Notes under the pieces: model-generated
What the model was told of the DNA's origin: nothing
Seen by the model: the letters and a program-made list of their open reading frames with translations, nothing else
Database searches by the model: none
Source: M3007 sp035299505
GTDB taxonomy: Bacteria; Bacteroidota; Bacteroidia; Chitinophagales; Saprospiraceae
Assembly (NCBI GenBank): GCA_035299505.1
Contig: DATGWL010000017.1
Coordinates: forward strand, 19,677 to 83,676
Length of the DNA stretch: 64,000 nucleotides
Reading direction: 5' to 3'
Translations under genes and position numbers: made by a program
In this document: positions 18,725 to 28,664 of the stretch, piece after piece
How the letters are laid out: each line of letters opens with the position of its first letter
How positions within the stretch are numbered: position 1 is the first letter of the stretch

Positions 18725-21700
18725 TTACATTCTGACTAATTTTTGTGTAACCTGAGCCCCGTTTTCCATGCTAATGGTCACAAAGTAAATGCCTTTGGCA
18801 AGGTCATTCAGTTGGAGATCGTACTGGTTGTTTTGCACTGAAATGGTGCGTAGAGAGCGTCCTTGCATGTCCTGCAGTTGAATCTGACGCATGTTTAAAT
18901 CCGTTTGTATCCGCACCTGATCCTGTGCAGGATTGGGGAATATCTGTATAACCTGACGCTCTTTTGGGTCGTTGGTGCTTACAACGGTGCTCAAACGGAA
19001 ATTATCTAACAGCACCACATCGTCGTTGGCCAGTGAAGAGGGCTCCAAAATCCAATTGCCAATTTCAGTATAAAATTTCAGCGTGATGGAACCTTTGAAG
19101 TTGGCTGGTAGAGCAATGTTTTTGGATTCAACAAAGCCTTCCGGCTGGCCATAGAAAATTTCCTGGCCAGTTTGGTTGCCTTCCCATTTTGCCTGTAACA
19201 TGCTGCTGTACTCGAAGCCCTCAGCTGCCGCAACATTATTCCTGAACATAGCCAGATCAAAACTCAATCCAGGATTGGGCGATCCAGACATGTCTACACA
19301 AGCTTTGATTCCAGCATTTATACTTGTGCTATAATTCTGATTAAAAGCAAGCAGTGGATCCGGACAACGTTCTATCAGACTTTCATCTGACTCTGACCCT
19401 GTGCTTCCAAAAAACTGACTGTTTTGAAACGGGAGTATCGTTCCAGCCACGCCCACAAACGCCAGATCTAGGTAGTTGTCCTGGCCATTGTTCAACTCAA
19501 AATCATTGATGTAGTTGCCAACTATGGGCAAATAAAAAGAGCTGGTTTGATCAGTGTATTCATTATTTAGCAAATTCGGATCGTTGGCGTGTGTCAGGGT
19601 AAAGGTTAGCAGACCTGTAAAAATTGGAATGGTGTAAGTCGTGTAAGTGGTAGATCCGGCTGCTATATCAGTTGGGTTGACGTAAGATTCCGACCAGATT
19701 TGTGCCCCCTGGTCATTTTTTATGCTCAGGGTCATTTCCGTGCCGGCAGGTAGCGGGTTACAGCTGTTATTGTTGATAAAAAAGGCCATTTCAATAGATT
19801 CTGCAAAACAATCAGGATCTAAAGGGAAGGTAAACAACGACAAATCATCAAACTCATACTCCAGAACATTGTAATAACCGCTGGAAAAATTATTGAGAAA
19901 ATTATTGTCCGTAACGTCCAGTGTAATATCAACGAACATGATTCCGGCGCTGTTGCTTTGAAGCCAGTTCTGTACTTCAATGGTATAGGTCTCACCAGGG
20001 CCGATAGGTTCGGTGAGCTGGACAGTGAAATTTTGGTTAGCACTAAAGCTGGACAATGTTACACTGGCGCCCTGTGAAGGATCATACGGGGTGGTACTTT
20101 TGTTAATAACCTTGACTTTAACGGGTACGAACCCTCCAATACCGCACACATTATTATCCCAACCATCCTCACCTTGTACCGCCAAATCGAATTCACTTAA
20201 TGGAGCTGAAGGTAGACCTACGGCTTTCCATGCCTCAATTACAGCATTGACTTCCACTGAACCTGTTCCAAAAAGTTCTTCAGCTGCAGCTACAGAATAC
20301 TGGTAAAACTGGTTGTAATCTGAGCTTTCCGTGAAATAAGCGCGATTGGTTAGAAAAGCAATTTGCGCTGCTTTATCAAAGCCCAGGCTGGCTACCTGAT
20401 AGGCTACTCCGGATTCGTTTACCCCCTGCCTGCCATCAATAATCATAGTGTACCAAAGATTACCAATAGCGGAGTTGGTATGCACGCCATTCGAACCATC
20501 CCAATAGAGTCCATTGTACATGGCTGGCATGCCCAAACTGTTGGGGTTGTCCATTTGCCTGAATGGCTTGGAATCAGGATTGAGGATAAAGCTGTGCCCT
20601 AAAGCCCAGTTATGATGCGCCGGATCTGTTTTGTATTCCAGGTATTTGCCAAAAATATCTGCCATACACTCGTTAATTGCGCCTGATTCGCCCGAATACA
20701 CCAGTTGAGAAGTGTAATCTATCATGCCATGCGTAAACTCATGCCCAACTACTTCCAGGGTGGTGAGTGGACCATAATTGCAGTCGCCGTCGCCATAGTT
20801 GGAGTATTCACCATCCCAATAGGCGTTAACGAACCCGGCGCCACCGCTATGTACCCGCACTTTCAGGGCTTTGCCCTGGCCGTCCTGGCCCTCCCAGTCA
20901 AAGGCATCCAGCATCAAATCGTAGTATTCCTGTGTACAAAAATGTGCATCCAGAGCCACTTCATCCATGGCAACATTGGTCAGGTTCCAATTCGAGCTGT
21001 TGCTCTTGAACTCATCGCCATTTTCATGGTAAATAAAAATACCGCCGCCGCGTGTTGGGTCTCTAAGGATGAACTCCTGAGGCGCAATAGAATCCGAAAT
21101 AATGTTCTGAAGGCCGTAATACCTGGTTTGCGCTGTGCTGGGTACCCCATGTTGCAGAATGAGCGGGAAATCACACAAAATTTTACCGCGTTGAGCATCT
21201 ACAAAATAGCGGTGTTTGTTGGCAGGGTCTGTTGAAACCAAATCTACCTGATATGCCAGTCTGGTGGTTTCAGAAATTTTAGGGAAGGCCGGATCCACCA
21301 GCATCAGCGTGGTGCTGGTGAGCTTGTCGTTGTACCGTTGGGCTTTCATGGCATTTTTCGCCAGGGCAATTGCCGTAACCTCATCTATGTCAGGTTTAAC
21401 CGACACTGTAATCTGAGGAGTATACCGACCGGTTGCGTGGGTCACTTTTCCGTCCTTTTCGTGCAGGATATAAGTGCTGCCAAATACCGGAACTCCCTGA
21501 TGTTCCTGGCGATAGCGGTGGTGTTTCACACCATTCTGACCATCAATGCTTTCTTCCAAAACCATTTTGGAATCAGGGGCCAGATGCATTTGATCAGACA
21601 TCATCCCAAAATACCTGTCGTGCGATAATTCCGTAGAAGTATTCCGGTAATACTGATACTTTTTGATTAAAAACTGATTGGATATACCCTTTTGTTGGGC

Positions 21701-21763
21701 TGAAAGTGCTGGAAACAGCCCGAAAACAAAGCTCAGGCATAGTAGTAAGTGTTTATGGTTCAT
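18725..21763 (-). CDS. Secreted M4 (thermolysin-like) metalloprotease with T9SS sorting domain, copy B
   Basis: This paralog of copy A is also 1,012 aa when started at MNHKHLLLCLSFVFG; a longer in-frame start at 21814 would put 17 residues before the signal peptide. Zinc residues occupy the same numbers as in copy A: H341 and H345 (GHEFTHG) and E365 (GAINECMADIFG). The first 380 residues align without gaps, including HEKDGKVTHATGRY and DEVALDAHFCTQ. The central beta-rich region is much more diverged, while the T9SS sorting domain (IQIFPNPAQDQVRIQ, LAKGIYFVTISMENGAQ) is again close. Separate terminators suggest independent expression. Confidence 0.95.
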   Translation of the reverse strand: MNHKHLLLCLSFVFGLFPALSAQQKGISNQFLIKKYQYYRNTSTELSHDRYFGMMSDQMHLAPDSKMVLEESIDGQNGVKHHRYRQEHQGVPVFGSTYILHEKDGKVTHATGRYTPQITVSVKPDIDEVTAIALAKNAMKAQRYNDKLTSTTLMLVDPAFPKISETTRLAYQVDLVSTDPANKHRYFVDAQRGKILCDFPLILQHGVPSTAQTRYYGLQNIISDSIAPQEFILRDPTRGGGIFIYHENGDEFKSNSSNWNLTNVAMDEVALDAHFCTQEYYDLMLDAFDWEGQDGQGKALKVRVHSGGAGFVNAYWDGEYSNYGDGDCNYGPLTTLEVVGHEFTHGMIDYTSQLVYSGESGAINECMADIFGKYLEYKTDPAHHNWALGHSFILNPDSKPFRQMDNPNSLGMPAMYNGLYWDGSNGVHTNSAIGNLWYTMIIDGRQGVNESGVAYQVASLGFDKAAQIAFLTNRAYFTESSDYNQFYQYSVAAAEELFGTGSVEVNAVIEAWKAVGLPSAPLSEFDLAVQGEDGWDNNVCGIGGFVPVKVKVINKSTTPYDPSQGASVTLSSFSANQNFTVQLTEPIGPGETYTIEVQNWLQSNSAGIMFVDITLDVTDNNFLNNFSSGYYNVLEYEFDDLSLFTFPLDPDCFAESIEMAFFINNNSCNPLPAGTEMTLSIKNDQGAQIWSESYVNPTDIAAGSTTYTTYTIPIFTGLLTFTLTHANDPNLLNNEYTDQTSSFYLPIVGNYINDFELNNGQDNYLDLAFVGVAGTILPFQNSQFFGSTGSESDESLIERCPDPLLAFNQNYSTSINAGIKACVDMSGSPNPGLSFDLAMFRNNVAAAEGFEYSSMLQAKWEGNQTGQEIFYGQPEGFVESKNIALPANFKGSITLKFYTEIGNWILEPSSLANDDVVLLDNFRLSTVVSTNDPKERQVIQIFPNPAQDQVRIQTDLNMRQIQLQDMQGRSLRTISVQNNQYDLQLNDLAKGIYFVTISMENGAQVTQKLVRM

Positions 21764-21858
21764 ATGATAAAAAAGGTTGTTTTGTGGGAACGAAAATAGG
21801 CTAATCCAATGCACTCGCTGAAAATTCTTTTAAAAGTGGCAGTTTTAAGCAAAAAAAA

Positions 21859-21890
21859 AGCGCGGCACAGGAGGATCCCCGTGCCGCGCT
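21859..21890 (-). terminator. Terminator of the Cys-rich repeat protein gene
   Basis: The perfect stem AGCGCGGCAC / GTGCCGCGCT is followed on the - strand by a long T-run (nine or more). It is a strong intrinsic terminator 20 bp past the stop. Confidence 0.9.
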
Positions 21891-21910
21891 GAAAAATCAA
21901 TCAGTACTGT

Positions 21911-24900
21911 TTATTGTTTGGCAAACTTGCCTTCCAGGCGACCGGTATCCGACTTCAGTACCAGACGGTACATGCCTGCCGGAAGGTTGGTTACATCAAG
22001 TTGGAAATTTGCGCCATTGCTCACAGTGTTCGACATAGCCAAACGTCCGTCTGCCGCATACACTTCCACAGTAGCCTGCCCGATGCCTGCTCCATTTTCC
22101 AGCAGCGCAGTTACATTGAGCCAGTTGCTGGTTGGATTTGGCGACAAAGTCAGCATGGCATTTCCTGCACCTGGATCTACTACCGGAGTCTGACATTCTA
22201 CCTTGCCCAGGTTGAAATCATCACCGCAAAGATCCGGATGGTTATGATCTACCACAGCAAATTCATACATGGTAGTGCCGTCGCCGGGGAATGGGCCAAG
22301 AATGATTGGCTGAAGCGTATCGTACGGGAAGTTGCCGTAGTTGTTGCCGTTGCCTACAATATCAAAGCCGCCTGCACCACCATTTTCATGCTGGAAGGTC
22401 AGCGCCACAAAGAATTGTCCGCAAAGACAAGGCGTGCGCACCACCACCAGATCGTAAATATGGCAATCATCATTGCCCAAACAATCCGGTACCTGGAAGG
22501 TGCGGTCAATACAACATAGTGGCAAACCAGGTACATTAGCCACCATACAGATCTTGATGTTATCTGTATTGCCGCCGTCCCATGGGAAGTCCTGAATCAA
22601 TAACGGCAACTGGTTCAGGTTGAACTGGCCAATGAGCTGACCATTTGCCCAAACCTGGAACAGGTCGCTGAGCTGGTTGGATACCTCAAAGTCAATTTTC
22701 ACCTGATAGGTGCTGTCTGAAGTGCAATCATCCGTCAGTACCACCAGATCGAAGATGTCACAAGGCAAGCCACCACCGCAATCCGTACCAATGAAATCAA
22801 TGGTTTTACAGCAGTTTGGATCATTTTGGATGCAAATCTTGATGATATCTACTGCCGGGCCATTGCTTGGGAAGTTAGGAATTACCAGCGGCAGGTTGGC
22901 CAGAGGGAAGGTTCCGATGAAAATATTGTTGCCCCACACATCGAAGAATTGGCTGCCCGGGTTTACCACATCAAAATCCAGGTGAAGCTCATAACCAGTA
23001 GCAGCTGGGTTACAGTTGCCCGGATCAACTACTACATTGAAAATTTCACAGTTGCCGGCTACGTTACAGTTCGGACCCTGATAAACCAGTGTTTTGCAGC
23101 AATCAGGGTGATCATTGATGCACACTTTGATTTCATCTGCCAGGTTACCGTTTGAAGCCACATTTGGAATGGTAAACGGCAATGCGCTGAGCAAATGCGT
23201 ACCGTAGAACACACCATTTACCCATACCTCAAAGAAGTCGTTTCCTGGGTTATTTACCTCAAAATCAAGGGTCAATGGGTAGGTTCCGGTGTTCGGATTG
23301 CACTGTCCGGGAGTTACCGTCAGGTCAAAGATGTCGCAAGGTGTGTTAAACAGGCAGTTTGGCACCTGCCAGTCAACCTCGGCGCAGCAGGATCCTTGTC
23401 CACCGGGAGCATTGGTAAAGCAAACTTTGAGGAAATCGCCTTGTCCGCCATCCCATGGGAAGAACTGAATTGGGAGCGGCAGCGCGTTGATATTGAATAT
23501 GCCAAAGAATTGTCCGTTGGCCCACAAACCAAAGGTGTTGGCCGGAGGATTCACCACATTGAAATCTACCCAAACCTGATACGTGCTGTCGCTGGTGCAA
23601 TCACCAATTTCCACATGTAGGTCGTTGATGTCGCAGTTGCCCTGGAAGCAGTTTGGCGTTGGGAATTCGATGGTTTTACAGCAGCCCAGAGAGCCATTGT
23701 TGCTTACCATACACACCTTAATTACATCGTTCGGACCCGCGCCATCCCATTGGAAATCAGGGATGTAAAGCGGCAGCTGGTTCAGGTTGAAGTTGCCCAG
23801 GAACTGGCCGTTGGTCCACAAGCTGAAGACCTGACTTGGTGGATTTTGCACCTGGAAATTTACCCAAACCTCGTAGGTGCTGTCGGCCGGATTGCAGTCG
23901 CCTGTATCAACGCCCAGGTTGAAAATTTCACAAGGCAAATCACAGTTTGGACCCTGGAATTCAATGGTTTTGCAACAATCAGGGTGATCATTAATGCAAA
24001 TTTTGATCACGTCAATAGCGTTGCCGTTGTTAGGGAAATTCTGGATCACCAAAGGCAGACCAGCCAATGGGAACAGGCCCAGATATTGGCCATTGCCCCA
24101 AACTTCAAACAGCGCATTGCCCGGGTTAACCACGTTGAAATCAACCGTGAGCGAGTAGCTGTCGTCGTTTGGATTGCAGGCGCCAGGTGTTACTACCAAA
24201 TCAAAAATAGCACATGGTGCGCCGCAGTTGGGGCCCTGGAATTCAATGGCGCGGCAGCAGTCTGGCTGCCCCTGGATGCATACTTTGATTACATCAATGG
24301 CATTGCCATTTGAAGGCATATTGAGGCTCAATGGCAGACTATTGAGGGCAAATACACCCAAATATTGTCCGTTACCCCAAACCTCAAAGGAGTCGCTTCC
24401 CGGATTTTGCACCTGGAAGTTGAGTTTCAATGCGTATGCGTTGCCACTGGAATCGCAGGCACCCGGATCAACCACCAGATCAAAGATTTCGCAAGGTGTA
24501 TCGCAGTTTGGTCCCTGGAACTCGATGGTGCGGCAGCAGTCAGGATTACCCTGAATGCAAATCTTGATTACATCAATGGCATTGCCATTGGAAGGCATGT
24601 TGAACAGGTTCAGCGGCAGATCACTCAACGCAAACAAACCCAAATATTGTCCATTACCCCAAACTTCGAAGGAGTCGCTTCCCGGGTTTTGTACCTGGAA
24701 ATTGATGTGAAGCTGGTACACATTATCTGCCGGATTGCAATCGCCCGGATCAACTGCCAAATCAAAAATTTCGCAGTTCGGGTTGCAGTTTGGTCCCTGG
24801 AACTCAAAGGTTTTACAACAATCGTCGTTGCCCGTCAGGCAAATCTTGATCACATCAACCGCATTGCCGTTGTCCGGAACATTCGTCAGGTTCAGCGGCA

Positions 24901-26572
24901 AACCACTCAGCGGGAACTGGCCAAGGTACTCACCGTTGGCCCACAGGTCAAAGGAGTCGCTGGTAGCATTCAGGGTTTCGAAATCCAGGAACAAGTTGTA
25001 TGTTCCGTTCGAATTGCAATCGCCAGTATCAAAACTTACGTCCACAATTTTGCAGGGGAACAGGCAGTTTGGCACCGTAAACTGTTTAATACGGCAGCAG
25101 CCCGGTGTGCCAGGTACGGCATTGGAATCGAGTACACATATCTGAATAAAATCACTGGTTTGGCCATTCCAGGGCACTTCCAGGGACAAAGGCAGAGCTG
25201 TCAATGGGAACGTGTCGATCAGGTTACCGCCCAGTGCCAGGGTGAATAACCCATCGCCCGGGTTAGTGCCATTGAAGTTAACTACTATTTTGTATGTACT
25301 GTCAGAAGTACAAGCGCCGGTTTGAAGGAAGATATCCGTAATGTCACATGGGCCATATGGCAAGCAAGCCGGATTCAGGAATTGCAATTCCTTGCAGCAT
25401 CCAGGATCATTTCCTGTGCAAACCTTTATATGGCTGAAAATCAGGTTATTCCAGGGGAAACTGTCAATAGCCAATGGCAATTGGTTCATGCCAAATTGAC
25501 CCCAATAAGTGCCGTTCAACCACAGGTCAAAGGAATCCACCGCTGTGGGGTCGTTCACGCCAAAATTCAGGATTGCTCTAAACGTACTGTCTGTAGGACA
25601 TCCATCCGTTTTAACCACCAGATCATTGATGCCGCAAGGTGGTCCGAACAAACAGGAAGGCACCTGATACTCAATGGTTTTACAACAAACAACATTGATA
25701 TTGGATACACAAATCTTGATCTCATCCTGATTGCCTCCGTTCCAATGTACCTCCTGGGTTAGCGGCAACTGATTCAGGCCAAACATGCCGGCAAACTGAC
25801 CATTATTCCATACTACAAAGGAATCTGCGCCCACGCCACCCAAAATCTCAAAATCGAAGGTTAGTTTGTAAGTACTATCGGAAGTACAAGCGCCCGGATG
25901 AACATTCAAGTCAACAATATTACAACCACCATTGGCACAGGGAGGAGCGTCAAATACGAGTTCTTCACAGCAATTCGGTTGGTTGCTGATGCATACTTTA
26001 ATTACATCTGTCAGGTTACCGCTGGCCGGGAATGCCGGAATCTGGAGTGGCAAAGCCGCTAGCGGAAAAACACCAAGAGAAACCCCATTGGCAGCAAAAA
26101 CTTCAAATGAATTACCAATACCTACTCCGGAAACCTGGAAGTTGACCAATAGTGAGTAAGTTAAACCCAGTGGATCGCAAACGCCAGGTGCTACAATCAG
26201 ATTTTCAATGTTGCAAATGCCCTGGTTATTGCAGGGAGGAACATTGATTACCACTTCATCGCCACAATCCGGGAAAACAGCGTCCCTGACCACAAATTCG
26301 AGTTGGGTAGGGGTGTTTGGATTGCCATTGAAGGGCCCAAGTACCAAAGGCACCTGGTTGTAGGTGAAAAGTCCGTAGTTCGTTCCGTTTCCGTTGACCG
26401 TGAATTGGTTGCTGGTAGCATTGAATTCGAAATCGAGAGAAATGAAAAACTGACAGTTAATCGGGTTGACCTGGACCACTGTGGCCGTCAGATCAAAGAT
26501 TTGACAGTTCTGCGCCGCGACGGGAATGCTAAACGCGAGCAGAAGCATCGGCAAAAAGGATGCTAAACGCAT
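21911..26572 (-). CDS. Giant surface protein with 15 Cys-rich modules and a T9SS sorting domain
   Basis: This is a 1,553-aa protein: signal peptide (MRLASFLPMLLLAFSIPVAAQ), then 15 tandem modules of about 92-99 residues (23 to about 1460), then a T9SS type A sorting domain (LTLSPNPTSNWLNVTALL ... LPAGMYRLVLKSD). A typical module starts CxIxDLxVxxGxC, continues through a strand like FEVWGNGQYLG and an LPL turn, and ends IKICxxxxPDCCKTIEFQGPNC, giving five or six Cys including an adjacent CC pair. Modules 1 and 15 are divergent and resemble each other (NGNGxNYGxFxY, LGPFxG, CGD). Modules 7-9 are nearly identical. No named family was recognised; a disulfide-stabilised adhesin or fibre is an inference. 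The start at 26572 was chosen for the signal peptide. Confidence 0.9.
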   Translation of the reverse strand: MRLASFLPMLLLAFSIPVAAQNCQIFDLTATVVQVNPINCQFFISLDFEFNATSNQFTVNGNGTNYGLFTYNQVPLVLGPFNGNPNTPTQLEFVVRDAVFPDCGDEVVINVPPCNNQGICNIENLIVAPGVCDPLGLTYSLLVNFQVSGVGIGNSFEVFAANGVSLGVFPLAALPLQIPAFPASGNLTDVIKVCISNQPNCCEELVFDAPPCANGGCNIVDLNVHPGACTSDSTYKLTFDFEILGGVGADSFVVWNNGQFAGMFGLNQLPLTQEVHWNGGNQDEIKICVSNINVVCCKTIEYQVPSCLFGPPCGINDLVVKTDGCPTDSTFRAILNFGVNDPTAVDSFDLWLNGTYWGQFGMNQLPLAIDSFPWNNLIFSHIKVCTGNDPGCCKELQFLNPACLPYGPCDITDIFLQTGACTSDSTYKIVVNFNGTNPGDGLFTLALGGNLIDTFPLTALPLSLEVPWNGQTSDFIQICVLDSNAVPGTPGCCRIKQFTVPNCLFPCKIVDVSFDTGDCNSNGTYNLFLDFETLNATSDSFDLWANGEYLGQFPLSGLPLNLTNVPDNGNAVDVIKICLTGNDDCCKTFEFQGPNCNPNCEIFDLAVDPGDCNPADNVYQLHINFQVQNPGSDSFEVWGNGQYLGLFALSDLPLNLFNMPSNGNAIDVIKICIQGNPDCCRTIEFQGPNCDTPCEIFDLVVDPGACDSSGNAYALKLNFQVQNPGSDSFEVWGNGQYLGVFALNSLPLSLNMPSNGNAIDVIKVCIQGQPDCCRAIEFQGPNCGAPCAIFDLVVTPGACNPNDDSYSLTVDFNVVNPGNALFEVWGNGQYLGLFPLAGLPLVIQNFPNNGNAIDVIKICINDHPDCCKTIEFQGPNCDLPCEIFNLGVDTGDCNPADSTYEVWVNFQVQNPPSQVFSLWTNGQFLGNFNLNQLPLYIPDFQWDGAGPNDVIKVCMVSNNGSLGCCKTIEFPTPNCFQGNCDINDLHVEIGDCTSDSTYQVWVDFNVVNPPANTFGLWANGQFFGIFNINALPLPIQFFPWDGGQGDFLKVCFTNAPGGQGSCCAEVDWQVPNCLFNTPCDIFDLTVTPGQCNPNTGTYPLTLDFEVNNPGNDFFEVWVNGVFYGTHLLSALPFTIPNVASNGNLADEIKVCINDHPDCCKTLVYQGPNCNVAGNCEIFNVVVDPGNCNPAATGYELHLDFDVVNPGSQFFDVWGNNIFIGTFPLANLPLVIPNFPSNGPAVDIIKICIQNDPNCCKTIDFIGTDCGGGLPCDIFDLVVLTDDCTSDSTYQVKIDFEVSNQLSDLFQVWANGQLIGQFNLNQLPLLIQDFPWDGGNTDNIKICMVANVPGLPLCCIDRTFQVPDCLGNDDCHIYDLVVVRTPCLCGQFFVALTFQHENGGAGGFDIVGNGNNYGNFPYDTLQPIILGPFPGDGTTMYEFAVVDHNHPDLCGDDFNLGKVECQTPVVDPGAGNAMLTLSPNPTSNWLNVTALLENGAGIGQATVEVYAADGRLAMSNTVSNGANFQLDVTNLPAGMYRLVLKSDTGRLEGKFAKQ

Positions 26573-26895
26573 GGAGTAAATGAGTTTGGTGAATAAAAAA
26601 ACATGTAAATCGGTCGTCGCCATCCAAGATTAATGGGGGACGCTGCAAGGATTAAAGAGAAAATCTGTAGTGACCAGGCGCCGTGGGATGAAACATAGGG
26701 TGTTTGCGGCTTTGGCAGCAACCTACAGACTCGGCTAAATGGTTACGGTGAGTAGCTTTTGTGACAGAAAGATACAGCACACCGCGCATTCGCTTCCTGA
26801 ACACTGCAAAAATCGCGCACAAAAAGTGTCGGATTTTTGTCATTTGGGCAAATTAACCGGTGCAGAGCTTTCAAATGGTAAATTTTTTGAAGCTG
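26573..26895. other. 323-bp spacer with no supported gene
   Basis: The spacer lies between two same-strand genes (prfC, then the repeat protein). A possible 63-codon frame on the - strand has no recognisable features and was not accepted. No full promoter match was found, although TAATCTTG (- strand, 26632-26625) is one mismatch from the -7 consensus. Confidence 0.5.
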
Positions 26896-28479
26896 TTATC
26901 CTTCGCTGGTAAACGAAAATTTGATTTTTGGGAAGTTCTCCTGAGCTGTTTGGAGTATCCAGGCGGTTTCGGCCAGAAATACGGTTTCTCCATCACTATC
27001 TATAGCAATGTCACGTTTTCGGCGATCCAGGAAATCAGCCATGTCTTTAGGATCTTCAGCGCTTACCCAGCAGGCTTTGTACAGATTTACCGGCTCATAA
27101 CGGCATTTGGCGTTATATTCACTCTCCAATCGGTGCTGAATTACCTCAAATTGCAATTGCCCAACTGTACCGATAATCCGTCGTCCATCACTTTTACGGG
27201 TAAACATCTGCGCTACGCCTTCATCCATCAACTGATCAAGTCCCTTGGCAAATTGTTTGGCTTTAAGCGGATCAGCATTCTCCACATACCGGAATTGTTC
27301 CGGAGAAAAGGCAGGGATGCCTTTGAAATGAAGAAGTTCGCCTTCTGTTAACGTATCCCCAATTTTAAAATTGCCCGAATCATATAAACCTACCACATCG
27401 CCCGGATATGCCTCTTCAAGCAAGGTTTTTTTGGACGCCATAAACATGGTTGGATTCGGAAATTTCAATTCCCGCTCCAAACGGATGTGCCGGTAGTTTT
27501 TGTTGCGCTCAAATTTGCCGGAACAAATCCGCAAAAACGCAATCCTGTCGCGATGCTTGGGATCCATATTGGCAAAAATCTTGAACACAAACCCTGTCAT
27601 TTTCTCTTCCTCCGGCTTCACCAATCGTTCTTCCGTATATCGTGGCAATGGCGTAGGAGCAATTTCCACAAAACAATCCAGCAACTCCTTTACCCCAAAA
27701 TTATTTACTGCCGAACCAAAAAAGATTGGGCAAACTTTCCCCTCCAGATAATCCTGCTTGTTGAATACCGGATAAACGGTTTCCAGAACCTCTACCTCTC
27801 CACGCAACTCACGGGCCGCACTCTCGCCAATGTGCTTTTCCAGGTCCGGGTGACTCAAATCCTCGAAAACAATGATATCCTCGTCTTCCTGTTTGCCGTG
27901 GGGGTTGAATAATACCAGTTTTTTTTCGTATAAATTGTACACACCCTTGAAACGCTGCCCCATCCCGATTGGCCAGGAAAGCGGACAAAGTTTCACATCC
28001 AGTTTCTGCTCAATCTCATCCAGCAAATCAAAGCCATCTTTGCCCTCACGGTCCAGCTTGTTAACAAAAAAGATCATAGGCGTATCCCGCATACGGCATA
28101 CCTTGGTGAGCTTTTCTGTTTGTTTCTCCACACCATTAGCCACATCCACTACCACAATAGCAGAGTCTACTGCCGTAAGGGTGCGGTAAGTATCTTCTGC
28201 AAAGTCTTCGTGACCAGGGGTGTCCAGAATATTAATCTGCAAATCCCGATACTCAAAGCCCATCACCGAAGTGCTCACCGAGATGCCACGCTGACGTTCA
28301 ATTTCCATGAAGTCGGAAACCGTGCTTTTTTTTATTTTGTTGCTTTTTACAGCTCCCGCCGTCTGAATAGCGCCACCAAAAAGCAGCAGTTTTTCAGTTA
28401 GAGTGGTTTTACCCGCATCCGGGTGGGCAACGATGGCAAATGTGCGCCGGCGACTCAGTTCGGAAAGAAAATTGGACAT
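26896..28479 (-). CDS. prfC: Peptide chain release factor 3
   Basis: This 527-aa translational GTPase recycles RF1/RF2 from the ribosome after termination. The G motifs are visible: AHPDAGKTTLTEKL (P-loop), DTPGHEDFAEDTYR (G3) and VNKLDREGKD (G4), plus the family sequence MEIERQRGISVSTSVM. The length matches the usual 525-530 aa. The start was placed at MSNFLSELSRRRTFAIVAHP; the upstream in-frame extension has no family similarity. It is divergent from porP. Confidence 0.95.
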   Translation of the reverse strand: MSNFLSELSRRRTFAIVAHPDAGKTTLTEKLLLFGGAIQTAGAVKSNKIKKSTVSDFMEIERQRGISVSTSVMGFEYRDLQINILDTPGHEDFAEDTYRTLTAVDSAIVVVDVANGVEKQTEKLTKVCRMRDTPMIFFVNKLDREGKDGFDLLDEIEQKLDVKLCPLSWPIGMGQRFKGVYNLYEKKLVLFNPHGKQEDEDIIVFEDLSHPDLEKHIGESAARELRGEVEVLETVYPVFNKQDYLEGKVCPIFFGSAVNNFGVKELLDCFVEIAPTPLPRYTEERLVKPEEEKMTGFVFKIFANMDPKHRDRIAFLRICSGKFERNKNYRHIRLERELKFPNPTMFMASKKTLLEEAYPGDVVGLYDSGNFKIGDTLTEGELLHFKGIPAFSPEQFRYVENADPLKAKQFAKGLDQLMDEGVAQMFTRKSDGRRIIGTVGQLQFEVIQHRLESEYNAKCRYEPVNLYKACWVSAEDPKDMADFLDRRKRDIAIDSDGETVFLAETAWILQTAQENFPKIKFSFTSEG

Positions 28480-28521
28480 AACAGCGTTTATCAATCCAGA
28501 TAAATTCCGGATTTCGGGCCG

Positions 28522-28529
28522 CAAAAGTA
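28522..28529 (-). promoter_or_regulatory. Candidate -7 element for prfC
   Basis: The - strand reads TACTTTTG, an exact TAnnTTTG match 42 bp upstream of the start codon. No good -33 TTG lies at the normal distance. Confidence 0.5.
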
Positions 28530-28664
28530 GCAACAATGGCTGGATTTTACCGGAATGGATCTGGCGTTCACCGCTGTTTTTTCAGAACTTTGTGCCTCAC
28601 TCCATTTTTTTGACTGTTTGGCAGAAAATTGGTGTTTTTATCCCATATCCAGAAACTGATTTAC

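Noticed and set aside
22826..25249. Several 100-300 codon frames opposite the Cys-rich protein
   Set aside because: They repeat with the same period as the modules, so they are mirror readings of the repeated DNA.
26652..26843. 63-codon frame between prfC and the repeat protein
   Set aside because: No recognisable composition, no promoter, no signal or membrane segment.
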